The notes beneath the pieces are model-generated. The model worked only from the letters and a program-made list of their open reading frames with translations, had not been told where the DNA came from and made no database searches. DNA of 64,000 nt from Bog-473 sp963850095. Lineage in GTDB: Bacteria; Actinomycetota; Acidimicrobiia; Acidimicrobiales; RAAP-2. Location of the stretch: contig CAWKJX010000006.1 in assembly GCA_963850095.1 (NCBI GenBank), positions 20,428 to 84,427 of the forward strand. Direction: 5' to 3'. Positions 26,136 through 34,253 of the stretch are shown one piece after another (position 1 is the stretch's first letter; each line of letters begins with the position of its first letter). The position numbers and the translations under genes were made by a program.

Positions 26136-26770
26136 CAGTCGGAGAGCCTGTGACCGCCACGACGCAGACGCCGGGCGCGAACCGCCGCGCCCACAAGGAC
26201 CGCGCCACCAAGGAGACGACCATTGCCGTGGCGCTCGACATCGACGGCACCGGGCGCACGGAGGTCAGCACGGGGCTGCCCTTCTTCGACCACATGCTCG
26301 AGCAGCTCGGCAAGCACGCCTCGTTCGACCTCACCGTCGAAGCGCAGGGCGATCTGCACATCGACGCGCACCACACCGTCGAGGACGTCGGCATCGTCGT
26401 GGGCGGCTGCCTGGCCGAGGCGCTGGGCGACAAGGTGGGCGTCCGCCGCTTCGCCTCGGTGCTGCTGCCCCTCGACGAGGCGCTCGTGCAGGTCGCCCTG
26501 GACCTCTCGGGCCGCCCCTACCTGGCCTACGGGCTCGACTTCGCGCCCGACACGCCGGGCCTGGGTATGCCGCCGTTCAACCCGCAGCTCGCCGAGGAGT
26601 TCTGGCGCGCCTTCGTCACCGCGGCCAACGTGACGCTGCACATCCACCCCTTCGCCGGCAAGAACACGCACCACATGCTCGAGGCCAGCTTCAAGGGCGT
26701 GGCCCGCTGCCTGCGCGACGCCGTGCGCGTCGAGGGAGGGGGCGTCCCCTCCACCAAGGGCAGCCTGTGA
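26132..26770 (+). CDS. hisB: Imidazoleglycerol-phosphate dehydratase
   Basis: This is the monofunctional dehydratase, without a HisB-N phosphatase domain. The 212-residue protein has ALDIDGTGRTEVSTGLPFFD, HMLEQLGKHASFDLTV, DAHHTVEDVGIVVGG, HPFAGKNTHHMLEASFKG and the conserved metal-binding His and Glu clusters. The GTG at 26132 has an AAGGAG ribosome-binding site and overlaps the hisC stop. The same GGAGAGCCTGTGAC sequence recurs 18 bp downstream, giving a second in-frame GTG at 26150 with its own GGAG, so two initiation sites are possible. Confidence 0.95.
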   Translation: MTVGEPVTATTQTPGANRRAHKDRATKETTIAVALDIDGTGRTEVSTGLPFFDHMLEQLGKHASFDLTVEAQGDLHIDAHHTVEDVGIVVGGCLAEALGDKVGVRRFASVLLPLDEALVQVALDLSGRPYLAYGLDFAPDTPGLGMPPFNPQLAEEFWRAFVTAANVTLHIHPFAGKNTHHMLEASFKGVARCLRDAVRVEGGGVPSTKGSL

Positions 26771-27495
26771 CGGGCGCCGGCGCCGGCGGCGCACCGCGCA
26801 TCGCCGTCCTCGACTACGACATCGGGAACCTCCGGTCGGCCGAGAAGGCCCTGCAGCACGTCGGCGCGGCGGCCCGGCTCGTCACCGATCCGGCCGACGT
26901 CGCGGCGGCGGACGCCGTCGTCCTGCCCGGGGTCGGCGCGTTCGGCGCCTGCGCCCGGGCCCTGCGCGAGTGCGGCCTGGAGGAGCCGGCCCGCGCCGCC
27001 CTCAGTGCCGGCGTTCCCTTCTTCGGCGTGTGCGTCGGGTTCCAGTTGCTCTACGAGGGCTCGACCGAGAGCCCGGGGGCCGAAGGGCTCGGCGTGTTCC
27101 CGGGCACGGTGAGCGCGTTGCCGCCGGGCGTGAAGCACCCGCAGATGCAGTGGAACCAGCTCGAGGTGCGGGGCGACCACGATGAGGGGGAGCCGGCGCC
27201 GACGCCGGCGCCCCTGCGCGGCCTCGGGCGGCGCCCCTGGGTCTACTTCGTGCACTCCTTCGCCCCGCCGGTCGGGGACGAGACGGTGGCGGTGTGCGAC
27301 TACGGCGGCCCCGTGGCCGCGCTGGTGAGCCGAGGCAACCTGTGGGGGGCGCAGTTCCACCCCGAGAAGTCGGGCCGCACGGGGCTGGCCCTGCTGCGCA
27401 ACTTCGTCGACATGGTTGCCGCTGCCGCTGCTGGGGCCGCTGCTGGGGCCGGCACCGCTGCTGGGGCCGGCACCGGCACCGCTGCTGGCGCCTGA
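26767..27495 (+). CDS. hisH: Imidazole glycerol phosphate synthase, glutamine amidotransferase subunit
   Basis: HisH hydrolyses glutamine and channels ammonia to HisF. The class I amidotransferase core shows IAVLDYDIGNLRSAEKAL, VLPGVGAFGACARAL, the nucleophile Cys in PFFGVCVGFQLLYEGS, and the His-Glu pair in WGAQFHPEKSGRTGLALLRN. After NFVDMV the last 26 residues are an Ala/Gly/Thr tract encoded by an 18-bp repeat, longer than the usual C-terminus. Start GTG overlaps hisB; the stop overlaps hisA as TGATG. Confidence 0.95.
   Translation: MTGAGAGGAPRIAVLDYDIGNLRSAEKALQHVGAAARLVTDPADVAAADAVVLPGVGAFGACARALRECGLEEPARAALSAGVPFFGVCVGFQLLYEGSTESPGAEGLGVFPGTVSALPPGVKHPQMQWNQLEVRGDHDEGEPAPTPAPLRGLGRRPWVYFVHSFAPPVGDETVAVCDYGGPVAALVSRGNLWGAQFHPEKSGRTGLALLRNFVDMVAAAAAGAAAGAGTAAGAGTGTAAGA
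27421..27490. repeat. 18-bp GCTGCTGGGGCCGGCACC-type repeats at the hisH 3' end
   Basis: Degenerate copies of the 18-bp unit encode Ala-Ala-Gly-Ala-Gly-Thr runs that extend HisH up to the hisA start. Confidence 0.85.
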
Positions 27496-28247
27496 TGGAG
27501 CTGTTCCCGGCCATCGACCTGCGCGCCGGTGCGGCCGTGCGGCTGACCCAGGGTGACTTCGACCGCGAGCAGCGCTACGGCGACCCGGCGGTGCTGGCCC
27601 AGCGCTACATCGACGGCGGCGCCCGCTGGATCCACGTCGTCGACCTCGACGCCGCGCGCACCGGCGTGCCGCACGAGCGCGAGGCGCTGAGCGCGATCGT
27701 CCGCCTGGCCTCGGAGTCGGGGGTGCGGGTCCAGACCGGCGGTGGCATCCGCAGCGAGGAGGCCGCGGCCGAGCTCCTGGCGTCGGGCGTCGCGCGCGTC
27801 GTCCTGGGCACGGCGGCGCTCGAGGATCCTGGCCTGGCTGCCCGCTGCGCCCGGCGGTGGCCCGGTCGCGTCGCCGTCGGGCTCGACTACCGCACCGGCG
27901 ACGACGGGGTGGCCGAAGCGCAGGCGCAGGGGTGGGAGTCCGGTTCGGGCCGCTCGGTGCTGGGGTTGCTCGAGCGGTGGGCGGGCGAACCGTTCGGGGC
28001 CGTCGTCGTGACCGAGGTGGCCCGGGACGGGACCCTCGAGGGGCCGAACGTCGAGGGACTGGCCGCGTTGATGTTCCACACGGAGCTGCCCGTGATCGCA
28101 TCGGGCGGTGTCGGGGCCACGCAGGATCTGTACCGACTGGCGCAGCTGCAGGCGAACGGCCGCCGCCTGATCGGGGCGATCGTCGGCAAGGCGCTCGTGG
28201 AGGGGTGCTTCAGCGTGGAGGAGGCGGTGGCCGCGTGCGCAGCGTGA
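27495..28247 (+). CDS. hisA: Phosphoribosyl-ProFAR isomerase
   Basis: HisA is a (beta/alpha)8 barrel that isomerises ProFAR to PRFAR. The 250-residue protein has the catalytic Asp in LFPAIDLRAGAAVRL, QTGGGIRSEEAA, VVLGTAALED and the second Asp in VVVTEVARDGTLEGPN. The C-terminal phosphate loop is VIASGGVG. In some actinobacteria this enzyme also serves as the TrpF isomerase (PriA), but a separate trpF is present here at 35705, so it is probably histidine-specific. The start ATG overlaps the hisH stop by one base. Confidence 0.95.
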   Translation: MELFPAIDLRAGAAVRLTQGDFDREQRYGDPAVLAQRYIDGGARWIHVVDLDAARTGVPHEREALSAIVRLASESGVRVQTGGGIRSEEAAAELLASGVARVVLGTAALEDPGLAARCARRWPGRVAVGLDYRTGDDGVAEAQAQGWESGSGRSVLGLLERWAGEPFGAVVVTEVARDGTLEGPNVEGLAALMFHTELPVIASGGVGATQDLYRLAQLQANGRRLIGAIVGKALVEGCFSVEEAVAACAA

Positions 28248-29047
28248 GGCTGGTCCCGTGTCTCGACGTCACCGGCGGGCGGGTGGTCAAGGGCGTGCGC
28301 TTCGTCGACCTGACCGACGAGGGCGACCCGGTCGAGCTGGCCGCCCGCTACGACGCCGAAGGGGCCGACGAGGTCACGTTCCTCGACATCACGGCGTCCT
28401 CGGACGGGCGCGACACCATGGTCACGGTGGTGGCCCGCACGGCGGAACAGGTCTTCATCCCCCTGACGGTGGGCGGCGGGGTCCGGACGTCGGAGGATGC
28501 ACGCCGCCTCCTCCGAGCCGGCGCGGACAAAGTCGGGGTGAACACGGCCGCGGTGGACCGGCCGGATCTGGTGCGCGACATCGCGGACGAGTTCGGGGGC
28601 CAGTGCGCCGTTGTGGCCATCGACGCCCGGGCCCGGGTGGGGGCCAAGGGGTGGGAGGTGCACACGCACGGGGGGCGGCGGCCGACCGGGCTCGACGTGG
28701 TGGCGTGGGCGACCGAGTGCGCCCGCCTCGGCGCCGGCGAAATCCTGCTCACCTCCATGGACCGCGACGGGACCAAGGACGGCTTCGACCTGGCGCTCAC
28801 GCGGACCGTGGTCGACGCGGTCGACATTCCGGTGGTGGCGTCGGGCGGGGTGGGCCGGCTGCAGGATCTCGTGGACGGGGCCGTCGACGGCGGGGCCGAC
28901 GCCGTGCTGGCGGCCTCCATCTTCCACCGGCGCGAGTTCACCATTGCGGAGGCCAAGACCTACATGGCGGATCACGGGGTCACGGTGCGGCCCGTGATCG
29001 GAGGGGGCGAGCGGGCCGGCGATGGCCGGGGCAATGGCGGGGGCTGA
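28235..29047 (+). CDS. hisF: Imidazole glycerol phosphate synthase, cyclase subunit
   Basis: HisF closes the imidazole ring with ammonia from HisH. The barrel has the catalytic Asp in LVPCLDVTGGRVVKGVRF, FLDITASSDGR, TVGGGVRTSEDARRLL, the second Asp in ILLTSMDRDGTKDGFD, and IPVVASGGVG. GTG 28235, which overlaps hisA by 13 bp, gives the usual short leader before PCLDV. GTG 28244, overlapping as GTGA, is the alternative. A Gly/Arg-rich tail of about 15 residues ends the protein. It is the last gene of the hisDCBHAF run. Confidence 0.95.
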   Translation: MRSVRLVPCLDVTGGRVVKGVRFVDLTDEGDPVELAARYDAEGADEVTFLDITASSDGRDTMVTVVARTAEQVFIPLTVGGGVRTSEDARRLLRAGADKVGVNTAAVDRPDLVRDIADEFGGQCAVVAIDARARVGAKGWEVHTHGGRRPTGLDVVAWATECARLGAGEILLTSMDRDGTKDGFDLALTRTVVDAVDIPVVASGGVGRLQDLVDGAVDGGADAVLAASIFHRREFTIAEAKTYMADHGVTVRPVIGGGERAGDGRGNGGG

Positions 29048-29134
29048 GGGCGGAGGCGACGGCGAGGCGACGGCGGCGAAGACGAGAGGCCAGGGCGAAA
29101 GGTCGCGCTGACCTGGACGGACGAACTCGTGCGG

Positions 29135-29140
29135 TACCGT
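29135..29140 (+). promoter_or_regulatory. TACCGT -10 element, leaderless start of the GroES-like gene
   Basis: TACCGT is 6 bases before GTG 29147, the same hexamer and spacing as at nth. It suggests that the GroES-like and hisI-trpE genes can be transcribed apart from the his operon. Confidence 0.5.
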
Positions 29141-29146
29141 GAGTGG

Positions 29147-29645
29147 GTGCCGACGTCGACGACCAAGAACGGGGCCAGCGAGGCCGAGCCAGTCGAGAAG
29201 GCGCCTGCGAAGGCGTCCGACAAGGCCCATGACAAGGGCCACGACAAGGGCCACGACAAGGCGCCTGACAAGGCGTCCGACAAGCACGAAGGCGTCCGAC
29301 AAGGCCCACGACAAGCCTCGCGAGCGGGCCCAGGACAAGCAGCCCATCACGGTGCTGTTCGACCGGGTGATGGTGCAGATTTCGCAGACCGACGGCGAGC
29401 GGCGCTCGCGAGCGGGCATCTTGATCCCGGCCACGGCGCAGCTCACCCGGCGCCTGACCTGGGCCGAGGCGGTGGCGGTCGGGCCGCACGTGCGCACCAT
29501 CAAGGTGGGCGACACCGTCCTGTTCAACCCCGAGGACCGCTTCGAGGTCGAGGTGCACGGCGAGGAATATGTGATTTTGCGCGAGCGCGACATCCACGCC
29601 ATCGCATCGAGCAGAAACGACAGCGGCACGGGGCTCTACCTTTGA
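29147..29645 (+). CDS. GroES/Cpn10-family protein with Lys/Asp/His repeat extension (frame break near 29290)
   Basis: The C-terminal 95 residues are GroES-like: PITVLFDRVMVQISQTDGER, AGILIPATAQL (mobile-loop position), AEAVAVGPHVRTIKVGDTVL and EVEVHGEEYVILRERDIHAI. The usual insertion forming the dome is short. Ahead of it is a hydrophilic extension with KASDKAHDKGHDKGHDKAPD from 12-bp repeats; the frame changes there, between about 29283 and 29295, where one base is extra or two are missing. A role as co-chaperonin is uncertain because no groEL is adjacent. It lies between hisF and hisI-trpE, with TTGA overlap to the latter, so co-transcription with it is likely. Confidence 0.75.
29219..29330. 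repeat. GACAAGGSCCAC-type 12-bp repeats
   Basis: GACAAG followed by GGCCAC, GCGTCC or GCGCCT recurs about eight times. It encodes the Lys/Asp/His extension of the GroES-like protein and surrounds its frame break. Confidence 0.88.
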
Positions 29646-31672
29646 GCGCGGCGCCCGGGGCGAGCGCGCCGGTTCCCGAGGGGGTGGCGCTCGACGTCGA
29701 CGAGGAGCTGGTGGGCGCGGTGGACTTCGCCAAGGGCGACGGCCTGGTGCCCGCCATCGTGCAGGACGCGTCCGACGGCTCGGTGTTGACGATGGCCTAC
29801 ATGGATGCCGAGGCGCTGCGCCGCACGCTGGCCACCGGCCGGTCGTGGTTCTACAGCCGCAGCCGCCAGGAGTACTGGCAGAAGGGCGAGACCTCGGGCG
29901 ACCGCCAGTACGTGCGCGAGGTGCGCCTGGACTGCGACGGTGACGCGCTCGTCGTGCTGGTGGACCAGCACGGCCGCGGCGCGTGCCACACCGGGGAGCA
30001 CAGCTGCTTCTTCCGCACCCTCGGGTCCGGGCCCGGGGTGCCGGTGCCCGATTCGATGCCGGTGCCGGTGCCCGATTCGGTGACCGGAGCCGTGACTGCC
30101 GGCGGTGCCGGCGGAGCCGGCGGTGCCGCCGCGTCGGCGGGGCTGACGTTCCGGCCCGACCCGGCCGAGTTCGCCGCCCTGGCCAAGGAGCACGAAATCG
30201 TGCCGGTGCGCTGCGAAGTGGTGGCGGACACGCTGACCCCGGTGGCGTGCTTCGCCAACGTGGTGGGCGACGACGACGGCTTCCTCTTCGAGTCGGTGGA
30301 AGGCGGGGAGCGCTGGGGCCGCTACTCCTTCGTCGGGCGGCGTCCGCTGGCCATGTTGACGGCCCGGGGCCGGACGGTCGAAGTCTCGGGCCGGCTCGGC
30401 TTGGCGCCCTCGGAGGACGGCATACTGGCCGCGGTCGAGGACCTGGTGGACCGCTTCCGCTCGCCCGTGCTGGCCGGCCTGCCGCCGCTGCACGGGGGGC
30501 TGGTGGGGTATCTCGGCTACGACGTGGTGCGCGAGGTCGAGCACCTGCCCGACGTGCCGGCCGACGACCAGGGACACCCCGATGCGGCGCTGGTCGTCAT
30601 TGGCCAGTTCTGCGCCTTCGACCACTGGCGCCAGCGCATTGTGCTGGTCGACAACGTCGTGGTGCCCGAGGCGCCCGACGGCGTCGTCGACACGGACGCG
30701 CTGGCGGGGGCCTACGACGCCGCGTGCGCCCGCCTGCGCCAGTTGGCCCTCGACTGCACGGGCGAGGGTTCGGGGTCCGGCGAGCTGATGGCGGCGCCGC
30801 CGCCCGGACTCGAGAAGGCCGAGGCGGCGCGGAGCATGACCTCGGATCAGTACATGGCGAGTATCGAGGCGGCCAAGGAGTACATCCGGGCCGGCGACAT
30901 CTTCCAGGTCGTGCTGTCGCAACGCTACGACCTGACCCTCGACGCCGACCCCTTCGACGTCTACCGGGCCCTGCGCCTGCTCAACCCGAGCCCGTACCTC
31001 TACTTCCTGCGCTTCCCGGCCGTCACCGTGGTGGGTGCGTCGCCCGAGCCCATGGTGCGCCTGCGCGACAAGGTCGTGATTTCGCGGCCCATCGCCGGGT
31101 CGCGCCCACGGGGGGAGAACGAGCAGCACGACCGCCTGCTCGAGGGGGAGTTGGCCGAGGACCCCAAGGAGCTGGCGGAGCACATCATGCTGGTCGACCT
31201 GGCCCGCAACGACGTGGGCCGCGTCGTGCGCTTCGGCACCGAGAAAGTGGACGAGCTCATGACGATCGAGCGCTACAGCCACATAATGCACATCACGTCG
31301 CAGGTGTCGGGCGAGCTGGCCGAGGGCCAGGGGCCGATTGACGTGCTGCGGGCGACGCTGCCGGCCGGGACGCTCTCGGGCGCACCCAAGGTCCGGGCGA
31401 TGCAGATCATCGACGAGCTGGAACCGACCAAGCGCGGCGTGTACGGCGGGGTGGTCGGCTACATCGACTTCTCCGGCAACCTCGACACCGCCATCGCCAT
31501 CCGCACCATGGTCGTCCTGCCCGACGGGCGGGCCAGCGTGCAGGCCGGCGCCGGCATCGTGGCCGACAGCGACCCGCAGTCCGAGGACGAGGAGTGCGCG
31601 CACAAGGCGGGCGCGCTCCTGGTGGCGGTCACCGCGGCCCGCCACATGAGTGCGGCGCGGTCGGCATCGTGA
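29642..31672 (+). CDS. hisI-trpE: Fused phosphoribosyl-AMP cyclohydrolase and anthranilate synthase component I
   Basis: One uninterrupted frame encodes two enzymes. Residues 1-130 are HisI: DGLVPAIVQDASDGSVLTMA, YSRSRQEYWQKGETSGDRQY, and the zinc-binding LDCDGDALVVLVDQ with ACHTGEHSCFFRTL. A linker of PVPDS repeats and Gly/Ala triplets (about residues 132-165) leads to TrpE: LTFRPDPAEFAALAKEHEIV, GGLVGYLGYDVVREVEHLP, RAGDIFQVVLSQRYDL, ISRPIAGSRPRGENEQHDRL, DLARNDVGRVV and RAGAGIVADSDPQSEDEE. TTG 29642 overlaps the preceding stop. No trpG was seen here. In-frame GTG codons near 30079 could start TrpE alone, but no HisI stop exists. Confidence 0.88.
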   Translation: MSAAPGASAPVPEGVALDVDEELVGAVDFAKGDGLVPAIVQDASDGSVLTMAYMDAEALRRTLATGRSWFYSRSRQEYWQKGETSGDRQYVREVRLDCDGDALVVLVDQHGRGACHTGEHSCFFRTLGSGPGVPVPDSMPVPVPDSVTGAVTAGGAGGAGGAAASAGLTFRPDPAEFAALAKEHEIVPVRCEVVADTLTPVACFANVVGDDDGFLFESVEGGERWGRYSFVGRRPLAMLTARGRTVEVSGRLGLAPSEDGILAAVEDLVDRFRSPVLAGLPPLHGGLVGYLGYDVVREVEHLPDVPADDQGHPDAALVVIGQFCAFDHWRQRIVLVDNVVVPEAPDGVVDTDALAGAYDAACARLRQLALDCTGEGSGSGELMAAPPPGLEKAEAARSMTSDQYMASIEAAKEYIRAGDIFQVVLSQRYDLTLDADPFDVYRALRLLNPSPYLYFLRFPAVTVVGASPEPMVRLRDKVVISRPIAGSRPRGENEQHDRLLEGELAEDPKELAEHIMLVDLARNDVGRVVRFGTEKVDELMTIERYSHIMHITSQVSGELAEGQGPIDVLRATLPAGTLSGAPKVRAMQIIDELEPTKRGVYGGVVGYIDFSGNLDTAIAIRTMVVLPDGRASVQAGAGIVADSDPQSEDEECAHKAGALLVAVTAARHMSAARSAS

Positions 31673-32664
31673 GCGACCTCGAGTCGGAGACGGCGGCGCT
31701 GCGCCGGGGGGCGGGCGCCTTCAGGTCGCGGCGCGACGTCGTGGCCGTGCGGGGCCCCGACGCCGAGTCCTACCTGCAGGGCCAGCTGAGCCAGGACGTG
31801 GTGGCGCTGGCGGTGGGCGCCTGCGCGGACACGCTCCTGCTCGAGCCCGACGGCAAGCTGTCGGCCCTGCTGCGGGTGACGCGCCTCGACGCCCAGGGCT
31901 TCGTCCTCGACGTCGAAGGCGGCTACGGCGACGCCGTGGCGACGCGGCTGCGCCGCTTCCTGCTGCGGTCCAAGGTCGAGCTCGAGCACCTGCCCTGGCG
32001 GTGCCTGTCCCTGCGGGGGGCCGGTGTGGGCGAGGCGGCGGCGGGCCTGCTGGCCGTGCTGGCCGAAGCCGGCGTGCTGGCGCTGCCCTTCGAATGGAAC
32101 GGCTGGACCGGGGTCGACCTGCTGGGGCCCGACGACGTCGTGCTCGGGCCGGAGGCCGCCGGCCTGCCCGCGGGCGTGACGGCCTGCGGGCCCGATGCGG
32201 TCGAGGCGTGCCGCATCACTTCGGGCATCCCGGCCATGGGGGCCGAGCTGACCACCAAGACGATCGCAGCGGAGGCCGGGCTGGTCGAGCGCACGGCCAG
32301 CTTCACCAAGGGCTGCTACACGGGTCAGGAACTGGTGGCCCGCATCGACGCCCGTGGCTCCAACGTGCCCCGCCGCCTGGTCGGCGTGGTGGCGCCGCCG
32401 GGTCGGCCGGGAGACGACGAGCTGTCCGGGGGCATGACGCTGCACGCCGGCGACGCGCCGGCCGACGACAGCGCGCTCGAGGACAAGGTCGTGGGCACGC
32501 TGACGTCGGCGGCCTGGAGCCCCGAGCTGGGAGCGTGGGCGGCGCTGGCCTACCTGCACCGCAGCGTGGAGACGCCGGGTCCGATCAGGGTGCGATCGGG
32601 CGACGGCATCGGCGGGTCCCGACCGGCCCGGGTGTCGACGCTGCCTCTCGTCGTGGCGGGCTGA
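31669..32664 (+). CDS. ygfZ: YgfZ/GcvT-family folate-binding protein
   Basis: YgfZ-type proteins are tetrahydrofolate-dependent helpers of iron-sulfur enzyme assembly or repair. The 331-residue protein resembles the T-protein of glycine cleavage: VAVRGPDAESYLQGQLSQDV at the start and the diagnostic FTKGCYTGQELVARIDARG near residue 210, with the conserved Cys of the K-G-C-Y-x-G-Q motif. A C-terminal beta domain follows (VVGTLTSAAWSPELGAWAAL). GTG overlaps the trpE stop as GTGA. No other glycine-cleavage genes are nearby, supporting YgfZ over GcvT. Confidence 0.88.
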   Translation: MSDLESETAALRRGAGAFRSRRDVVAVRGPDAESYLQGQLSQDVVALAVGACADTLLLEPDGKLSALLRVTRLDAQGFVLDVEGGYGDAVATRLRRFLLRSKVELEHLPWRCLSLRGAGVGEAAAGLLAVLAEAGVLALPFEWNGWTGVDLLGPDDVVLGPEAAGLPAGVTACGPDAVEACRITSGIPAMGAELTTKTIAAEAGLVERTASFTKGCYTGQELVARIDARGSNVPRRLVGVVAPPGRPGDDELSGGMTLHAGDAPADDSALEDKVVGTLTSAAWSPELGAWAALAYLHRSVETPGPIRVRSGDGIGGSRPARVSTLPLVVAG

Positions 32665-32687
32665 GGCCTGAGGGCCTGAGCGGAGGC

Positions 32688-33186
32688 GTGGCGGCCGAAC
32701 CGGACCGGTGGCACCGGGAGTCGCGGCGGTGGGTACCGCTGGCGTGGGCGGCGTTGGCGCTCGGCTACTCCTTCGCGGCGGCGGCGACCACGCCCTTCAC
32801 GGTGGCGGCGGACGTGGTGACGGCGGTCCCCATTGTGGTGTTGGCGGTGGCCGCGGTGTGGCAGTGGCCCTGGCGGCCGGTGGTGAGCCGCGGGCGCCGG
32901 CGGGGGCCCGGCACCCGTATCGGGCCTGGCTCCTGCTGGGGGCGGCGATCGTGGTCTGGGAGCTGGTCGACTACGCCGCCCGGGGCAGCCGGGCCGCCCA
33001 TCCGACGCTCAGCTCCATGGCCGATGCGGTCGACCGCTTCTACCTGCTCAAGACGGCCCTGTTCTTCGGCTGGCTCTGCCTGGGTGCGTTGATCGTGCGC
33101 CTGGGTGGCGTGCGGCCGGCGCCGGCGCGGCGGCGGCGGCGGGGGCGGCGGGGTCGCCGGCGGGACCGGCGGAGGGCGTGCCGTGA
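32688..33186 (+). CDS. Hypothetical membrane protein (two frame breaks)
   Basis: Pieces in three frames combine into one protein of about 165 residues with four membrane helices. It starts VAAEPDRWHRESRRWVPLAW, then ALGYSFAAAATTPFTVAAD and VVTAVPIVVLAVAAVWQW. It continues in the next frame near 32905 with PYRAWLLLGAAIVVWELVDY and FYLLKTALFFGWLCLGALIV. A third frame after the GCG run near 33130 gives GSPAGPAEGVP and a TGA at 33184-33186. That TGA overlaps the next GTG as GTGA, which supports this reading. I do not recognise the family. It is downstream of ygfZ by 23 bp. Confidence 0.6.
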
Positions 33187-33387
33187 ACCCGAGCACCCCC
33201 TTCTACGTCGTGTGGGGGTTGCTGGGCGGGGCCGCGCTGGGGTTGTGGTGGCTGGCCCGGGCCACCCACGGCCGGGCCGTGGCGCGGCCGACCGAGGTGG
33301 TGGCGCGGCTGGCCACCGGGCGCTACCTGCCGCGTGGTGCTGGTCCTGGTCGTGATGTGGTGGGGTTGGCACCTCTTCGCCCGTTGA
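33183..33387 (+). CDS. Small two-helix membrane protein, DUF6186-like (frame break near 33330)
   Basis: The product, about 67 residues, starts VNPSTPFYVVWGLLGGAALG, has the middle RPTEVVARLATGRYLPR, and ends in the next frame with VVLVLVVMWWGWHLFAR before TGA 33387. Two helices flanking a 'P-T-x-x-x-x-x-L' linker and the terminal W-W-x-G-W-H-x-F-A-R fit the small actinobacterial DUF6186-type proteins of unknown role. It overlaps the preceding membrane-protein gene by 4 bp. The indel is within the GTG-rich sequence at 33325-33340. Confidence 0.6.
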
Positions 33388-33460
33388 GCGATGAAAGTCT
33401 CCGGCGGGCGAGGGTGACGCTCCGTCGGGCGAGGGCGGGGACGCTTTCTGACCCTACGGC

Positions 33461-33491
33461 GGGCGGTATCCGCCCGGGCGCATCGGCGCCC
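33461..33491 (+). terminator. Two adjacent perfect hairpins
   Basis: GGGCGG-TAT-CCGCCC (33461-33475) is followed immediately by GGGCGC-ATCG-GCGCCC (33476-33491), about 75 bp after the DUF6186-like gene. There is no T-tract. The rest of the 227-bp gap holds an inverted repeat TAACGG/CCGTTA (33511-33532) and nothing else recognised. Confidence 0.5.
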
Positions 33492-33614
33492 CGCCAGTGT
33501 GACCACGGGATAACGGAATCAGTACCCCGTTAACGGAGCCCCAGGATTTGCGCAACAGAATCGCAACCGGTCGTCCACCTGACATGACACGCCCGGGGTT
33601 CATGCTCTGTGCCA

Positions 33615-33779
33615 ATGAGCCGTGGGGACACCAAGAAGCAGGGGGGGACCACGGCGAAGACCGAGGCGCTGCCCGAACTCAAGCCGTGGCACGAGGCCGG
33701 TTGGATCTTCCGCGACGGCGACTGCATCGCCATAGAGCGCCAGGGTCACGAGACCCGGGCGCGGGTCCTGGCGGACTGA
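33615..33779 (+). CDS. Small hypothetical protein, 54 aa
   Basis: ATG 33615 opens a 54-residue frame whose latter half reads LKPWHEAGWIFRDGDCIAIE, then RQGHETRARVLAD. The N-terminal third is Lys/Gly/Thr-rich. The aromatic, strand-like second half suggests a small beta domain. I do not know a family. Gene status is inferred from amino-acid composition and good third-position GC; no clear ribosome-binding site or -10 hexamer was found. Confidence 0.4.
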   Translation: MSRGDTKKQGGTTAKTEALPELKPWHEAGWIFRDGDCIAIERQGHETRARVLAD

Positions 33780-33822
33780 CCGATGGTCAGGGTCATCCAG
33801 AGTAGCCGACGACGGCACCGAA

Positions 33823-33993
33823 GTGGCTGCCATCGAGGTCGACGATTTCACCATCGAGATTCTCTACGCGGGTTTGGCCGACCTGCTGCGGGAGGCGGCC
33901 CAGACGCCGGTGCCCGAGTCCGGGGCCACGGCCGAGCTCTCGCGCCAAGCCCGTCAGCGCCGCGACAAGATCCTGGCCCGCATTCGGGGCTAG
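33823..33993 (+). CDS. Small hypothetical helical protein, 56 aa
   Basis: From GTG 33823 the product runs VAAIEVDDFTIEILYAGLAD and LLREAAQTPVPESG to QARQRRDKILARIRG and stops at TAG 33993. It is predicted helical with a basic C-terminus and has no cysteines. It lies 43 bp after another small frame, and the two may be a bicistronic unit. The family is not recognised. The 260-bp stretch that follows (33994-34253) holds two near-identical copies of a ~22-bp CCTGACTGG-containing repeat at about 34060-34105 and nothing else seen. Confidence 0.4.
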   Translation: MAAIEVDDFTIEILYAGLADLLREAAQTPVPESGATAELSRQARQRRDKILARIRG

Positions 33994-34253
33994 CGCCTCG
34001 ATTTCGCCGGCCAGGCCGGCCGGTTCGACGGGGTAGGGGCTGACCGGCCCGGGACGACCTGACTGGTCGCCCTGGACAACCTGACTGGCCGCCCTGGACA
34101 CCTGCCCTGGACAACAAGGTCCGGCGTGCCTTCCAACCTCCCGTTGCGCCCGAGCGCCTGCAACTGGCATTGGCGACCGTTTCCCGCTTGGGAAGGGTTG
34201 TCAGGGCGGGCGGCCACGGTCGCCCATGAAGTGAAGCGGCGAGGTGGCGGTTG

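Noticed and set aside
30060..30130. Separate start of trpE at an in-frame GTG
   Set aside because: GTG codons occur near 30079 and 30094 but no stop ends HisI before them and no ribosome-binding site is seen, so one fused frame is reported.
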